From contig NKYR01000081.1 of the NCBI GenBank assembly GCA_003184365.1, positions 62,001 through 126,000 of the forward strand: DNA of 64,000 bases, in the 5' to 3' direction. Shown piece by piece: positions 60,444-64,000 of the stretch. Within the stretch, counting starts at the first letter, position 1, and every line of letters begins with the position of its first letter. Source of the DNA: Evernia prunastri. Taxonomy: Eukaryota > Ascomycota > Lecanoromycetes > Lecanorales > Parmeliaceae. Both the position numbers and the translations under genes were made by a program. A model generated the notes under the pieces. The model made no database searches, had not been told where the DNA came from, and worked only from the letters and a program-made list of their open reading frames with translations.

Positions 60444-60925
60444 ATGGCACAGTCATCCGATTTGTACCTTGTCTTGACCGATGGTGATATTGCACACCAA
60501 CCTGGCAGCGACAAATACACGAAAGCAGAGGACGTTGATCTGGAGGAGAGAGCTCTCTCCATGTTCACAAAGGAGATGACGAAGCAACCAGGGCGAAATA
60601 TCGCGAAGGGTGAGTTCGAAAGACTCTGCTTTTCTTTCTACAGTGCTTGACACCCCAGAGAACGCGTATCATGTCAGATCTATCGTTCAGATGTTTTTCG
60701 CATCGCAATGAGTCCTCTTTCCCTTTCCTTTATGATCGAGGACCTTTTTGGCTGGTCTTGGTGGCTAAGGCTGCAATGCACGTATTCTGGCGAAGTGTGT
60801 TCAAGTCCCAGCTAGCTATGGTTATTACAGCTATACCGTCTACTCTTGTTTTTCTGGTGTTGTTAGAGCTCATTGGCCCGAAAGTTGCCACGAAGATTGG
60901 TGAAGCACTAGCCTCGTCATTGTGA
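60444..60925 (+). CDS. Small membrane protein, unknown
   Basis: Exons 60444-60609 and 60678-60925 joined in phase 1 across a 68-nt intron (GTGAGT donor, GTCAG acceptor) give 137 residues. The first half is charged (DLYLVLTDGDIAHQPGSDKY, EDVDLEERALSMFTKEM). The second half has a probable transmembrane or hairpin segment (AMVITAIPSTLVFLVLLELIG) and a short amphipathic end (GPKVATKIGEALASSL). No family recognised. The gene ends 234 bp before the first supported exon of the Clr2-like gene. Confidence 0.5.
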
Positions 60926-61159
60926 GCTATTTTCTGGATTTTAAGAGTGAACACATCGAAATTGCTAGCGGTGTTGACGGCGGTAAAATCTCACTTTAAA
61001 TGTTCTTTGTGCTTCCATGCAAATCTCTTTTCACTACTACTGTTTATCAAGTTACCTCACCTCCTCGCTACTATCGCGAATCTATACATATATATACTTC
61101 TTAGGCATGGTACTCATCACTTATCTTAAGCACTTGTAGCTGACCGTGTTTCACATCAG

Positions 61160-61776
61160 ACTCCACGTGCTCGAAACTGCCGGAAGGCTACTCCGCCTGG
61201 GTGCATCCTCGAGAGAAGGATCCGGCGGTTAGTAAACTCAACCTTAGCGCAAGCTCCCCACACTGACATAATCTACAGAGGATCGACTGGCACATCTGCG
61301 GCCACCCTCGCCACAAAAAGTTCAAGTCGTTCGCACAGCTCGCTGTGCACATCGACTGGCTTCAGCGGTTCACTCAGCAACCGCCGGCTCCGGGAGCGTG
61401 TGGCTGCAAGGTGTGCGCCACGCATCCACTCAGAGCCGAGGACACGATCCGCGTGGATCGGGTGCCGCCTGTCATAGGCACCCCTTCTGCGGACCAGGCG
61501 TCTGGTGAGGGGGACGAGATGGATGAGGATGAGGAGGAGGGAGATGAGGAGGGAGATGAGGAGGGAGATGAGGAGGGAGATGAGGAGGAAGGGGAGGAGA
61601 ATAAGGAGGAGGAGGGAGGGGAGGAGGGAGACGAGGATGGAGAGGAGGCAGAAGAGGGAGAGGAGGAGGGAGACGAGGATGGAGAGGAGGCAGAAGAGGG
61701 AGAGGACGGAGAGGACGGAGAGATGGCGGAGGACCAAGAGATGGAGGACGACGGCGGCGAGGGCAAAGAGTCCTAA
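61160..61776 (+). CDS. Clr2-domain-like protein with acidic tail, 5' end unresolved
   Basis: Supported exons are 61160-61227 and 61279-61776, joined in phase 0. The spliced start reads SKLPEGYSAWVHPREKDPA|RIDWHICGHPRHKKFKSF, then AQLAVHIDWLQ and CGCKVCA. This resembles the transcription-silencing Clr2 domain (LPEGY..HP..., then a YGHPSG...KFRS-like segment, a His-Leu-x-Trp-Leu helix and CxCxxC). In fission yeast Clr2 works in the SHREC heterochromatin complex. After the domain the last 90 residues are almost all Glu, Asp and Gly in repeated GDEE and EEAEEGE units. The first exon must end in phase 1 and was not found; an in-frame TGA lies just upstream of 61160. The protein is much shorter than full Clr2. 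Confidence 0.6.
61501..61765 (+). repeat. Purine-rich coding repeat (acidic tail)
   Basis: GAGGAGGGAGATGAG-type units repeated about four times, then a 48-nt unit (GAGGGAGACGAGGATGGAGA...) in two copies. The strand is almost pure purine and could form non-B structures. Confidence 0.8.
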
Positions 61777-62198
61777 CCCCGACCTGAGACGGTGAAGCGG
61801 CAGAAGAATAAGTCCTGCCTGCGTAGAGGGAGAGGTTCCTTACCACCCTCCTCACATTTAGTCAGGGCGCGTTTTCTAGAGCGAATTTCAATCATTGTCA
61901 CAACCTTCGTCCTAAAGAACTATTTCGTTTCATTATCTTTCCTTCCTTCTACAGATGACTGACCCTCTGTCTTTGATGTGTTGAAGACAATGACGACTTA
62001 GGTTCTTTGGTACGTGGGCGTGCGTTCAGGTCGATGCCCGCAAAGAGTGTGATCTTCCTTCTATGCATGTCTTCTTCTCTAGTCAGAGAGCCCCAAGGGT
62101 GGCCCCTTGCGATTACGACTACACCGGTAGGTCTTGTGACTAGGCTCATCGGGTAAAATTCCGAGGCGTTTACAAAGTTACGTCCAGTTGACTTTGAT
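61777..62198. other. Intergenic region between convergent genes
   Basis: 3' flanks of the Clr2-like gene and the ABC transporter. No coding signal. Confidence 0.4.
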
Positions 62199-64000
62199 TC
62201 ATGACGACGGGGACCTATCGTCCGCTTCCTTCTCTACGTACTCGGGCGGCGGTAACTCCTCCCCCTCCACCACGCTCTCATCCGCGGCGACCCACACCTT
62301 GCCCAGCTCCTCCTCAATCTCCTCCCTGCGTTTCCGCCAGCCATCCACCTGCGCTAGCGTCTCCCTCAAGGACTCGAGCTCTCGCTCCACCTCTTCCTTT
62401 TCCTCTTCCGTGCCGATCCGGTCAAAAGTCCACTCCTCACCTTCTTCGCCTTGGCCAAGATCAAGGTTCCACTCGTGGTACCGCTTGAGGCTGACTCTCG
62501 TACTTATGGTGAGTAACGTGATGCCTCGTTCCTTGCATCGCTCGTATAGCAGGCCTTCGACATCGGAAGAAACAGCCGAAGTGCCCTCGTCAATGATCGC
62601 ATAGCGCGGCTCATGATACATCAGTCGTGCAAAGGCCATTCGCTGCTTTTCTCCACCTGAGAGGACATCTTTCCATTCCTTTCTTACATCCCAGCCCCCT
62701 TCCCGTTCGGGCAGGTAGCCTAGTCGTACGTCCTCGAGGGTGCGTAAAAGTTCATGGTCTTTGCGGCCAGAGTCCCGCATGTCAATCTCCGAGTGTGGAT
62801 AGATGACTTGATCTCTGAGGGTACCGCTGGCATGGTACGGACGTTGCGGGAGGAACATGATGCCATCTGTGCCTGTATTCCGGGGTCGTGATACTAGACC
62901 GCGGTAGACAGGCCATAGGCCACCTAGGACGCGGGCGATTGATGATTTTCCAGCGCCATTGGGACCAGAGATGAGAACGTGGGCGCCTGGAGTGATGGTA
63001 AACGAGAGGGAGGGGATGAGTGGATCGCCTGGCAGCGGATAGAGGGCTGGAGCGATAAGTGGGACGTTTTCAAGACGTACGCCATCGTAGCCGCGGTGGA
63101 GAGTACCAAGGATGTCGGAGAGGGAGTACAGTTCTGGGAATGTGCCGCGAGGAGGGTAGTAGGCAGAGGCATGGACGCGGTGGAGAGTGGAGATAAGGGT
63201 GTAGACGCGGGATGTGTAGCCTGCCAGTTCGGACAGGTCTTTGATACTGTACATCATGCGTCCACCAGCGTCGGCGAGTGAGAGCATGAGGCGTTTGTTG
63301 GTGATGAACTGTTGCATGCGGCTATGGGAGCGGTTTGCGGGAGGTGGGGATGTGGTATTATCTGTGTGAGACAGTTCGGAATGGCCACCGAGACCACCCA
63401 ACTCGGGCAAAAAGACAGGAAGGGAGGTGATGAGGTAGCCGAAGGCTGACCAGGAGTATTTCAAGACGAAATCTTCTAGCATGTTGTAGCGGATCTTGAG
63501 ACGGTAGATGCCCTCCATCCAGACTTTTACGTCTTTGTACCCTTTATCAAGGAATACCTTCTCCATGTCTGCGCCGCCATAAAAGGCCACTTCTTCAGCA
63601 TTCGCTATCAGTCGTGCGTGCAGCCCTCTGAAATCTCCTTCCTTGCGTCCTTCGACTGCCTTCAGCTTCCCAAATGGTGGTGAAAGTCGACGTAGTGCCG
63701 TTGCGGTGAGAAAGTAATTGGCTAGAAGACCCGTCAGGGCCAGAGGTCCTAAAGATCGGAAGAGTTGGTAGTTGAAGACGAAAAGGTCAACTAAAGGTTT
63801 CCCAATAGACGAATAAAGGGAGGCGGCGGAAGCGGTAAAGAGGGTCAAATCATTGGTGATGAATTGATCAGCTCCTTGGCCAATGCCACCATCGAGGTTC
63901 AATAGCTTGTAATAATTGAGATTGTCGTTCAAATAGAGGTCATGAATATATCGAGTGAGTCTTGTGCGGAAAGCGATGGAGACTTTGCTCTGGAGGAATT
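62199..64000 (-). CDS. Peroxisomal ABC half-transporter, Pxa1-like (ABCD family), 3' part
   Basis: The frame is open from the window edge (64000) to TGA 62201-62199, about 600 residues, with no intron. It contains the ABCD-type helices, TRLTRYIHDLYLNDN, the EAA-like loop NAEEVAFYGGADMEKVFLDKGY, Walker A GPNGAGKSS, signature LSGGEKQRMAFARLMYHEP, Walker B YAIIDEGTSAVSSDVEG and the C-terminal coiled segment ending RREEIEEELGKVWVA. Pxa1 with Pxa2 imports very-long-chain acyl-CoA into peroxisomes for beta-oxidation. The long C-terminus and GTEEEKEEVERELESLRETL resemble Pxa1 more than Pxa2. The N-terminus lies outside the window. Confidence 0.9.
   Translation of the reverse strand, partial: FLQSKVSIAFRTRLTRYIHDLYLNDNLNYYKLLNLDGGIGQGADQFITNDLTLFTASAASLYSSIGKPLVDLFVFNYQLFRSLGPLALTGLLANYFLTATALRRLSPPFGKLKAVEGRKEGDFRGLHARLIANAEEVAFYGGADMEKVFLDKGYKDVKVWMEGIYRLKIRYNMLEDFVLKYSWSAFGYLITSLPVFLPELGGLGGHSELSHTDNTTSPPPANRSHSRMQQFITNKRLMLSLADAGGRMMYSIKDLSELAGYTSRVYTLISTLHRVHASAYYPPRGTFPELYSLSDILGTLHRGYDGVRLENVPLIAPALYPLPGDPLIPSLSFTITPGAHVLISGPNGAGKSSIARVLGGLWPVYRGLVSRPRNTGTDGIMFLPQRPYHASGTLRDQVIYPHSEIDMRDSGRKDHELLRTLEDVRLGYLPEREGGWDVRKEWKDVLSGGEKQRMAFARLMYHEPRYAIIDEGTSAVSSDVEGLLYERCKERGITLLTISTRVSLKRYHEWNLDLGQGEEGEEWTFDRIGTEEEKEEVERELESLRETLAQVDGWRKRREEIEEELGKVWVAADESVVEGEELPPPEYVEKEADDRSPSS

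Noticed and set aside
60444..61776. One gene joining the small membrane protein to the Clr2-like protein
   Set aside because: A GTGAGC donor near 60921 is in phase 2 but the acceptor at 61159 needs phase 1, so the frame would break; two genes fit better.
1..64000. tRNA, rRNA and intact transposons
   Set aside because: I looked for B-box-like words, rRNA motifs, terminal repeats, integrase, reverse transcriptase and transposase motifs and found none I could support.

Overview
The window is nuclear DNA of a filamentous ascomycete (Pezizomycotina). The evidence is many short spliceosomal introns (about 46-140 nt, GTAAGT-like donors, CTGAC/CTAAC-like branch sites, YAG acceptors) combined with fungal families: a Trk-type K+ transporter, a LaeA-like methyltransferase, secreted GH31 alpha-glucosidase, Kin4-type kinase, NPR2, ADA3 and a PXA1-type peroxisomal ABC transporter. 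All exon structures below were spliced by hand; phase agreement and family motifs across junctions were the test. No tRNA, rRNA, CRISPR array or intact transposon was seen.

Layout. 1-17 kb: 3' end of a spartin/senescence-domain gene (+), Kin4-like kinase (+), GH31 alpha-glucosidase (+), PPP4R2-like phosphatase subunit (-), UPF0658 Golgi membrane protein (-). 17-31 kb: Kelch-BTB protein (-) head to head with CDC20 (+), TFIIA large subunit (+), RidA/Mmf1 (+), a conserved-looking 511-residue protein (+), Trk transporter (-). 31-46 kb is accessory-like: LaeA-like methyltransferase (-), a 4.3 kb gene-free stretch, a proline-rich orphan gene (+), a 2 kb block of tandem repeats, a single-pass membrane protein (-), and a damaged protein-kinase gene (+). 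46-55 kb returns to core genes: NPR2 (+), ADA3/NGG1 (-), PA-TM-RING ubiquitin ligase (+), WDR89-like WD40 protein (-). 55-61 kb is gene-poor and holds a small cysteine-rich secreted protein (-), a small membrane protein (+) and a Clr2-domain protein with a very acidic repeated tail (+). The window ends inside a PXA1-like ABC transporter (-).

The core genes do not form one pathway; they are housekeeping functions (cell cycle, transcription, TORC1 amino-acid signalling, ubiquitin, peroxisomal fatty-acid import). The observations most worth checking are: a candidate 2-nt microexon that is the only canonical way found to keep the RidA reading frame; a kinase gene with an in-frame stop and a lost catalytic lysine; a 15-nt duplicated in-frame splice acceptor in the UPF0658 gene; a LaeA-like gene with 19- and 38-nt exons; a 10-cysteine secreted protein in a gene-poor island; and a minisatellite with a period of roughly 115-125 bp downstream of a proline-rich gene whose 3' end is itself duplicated.
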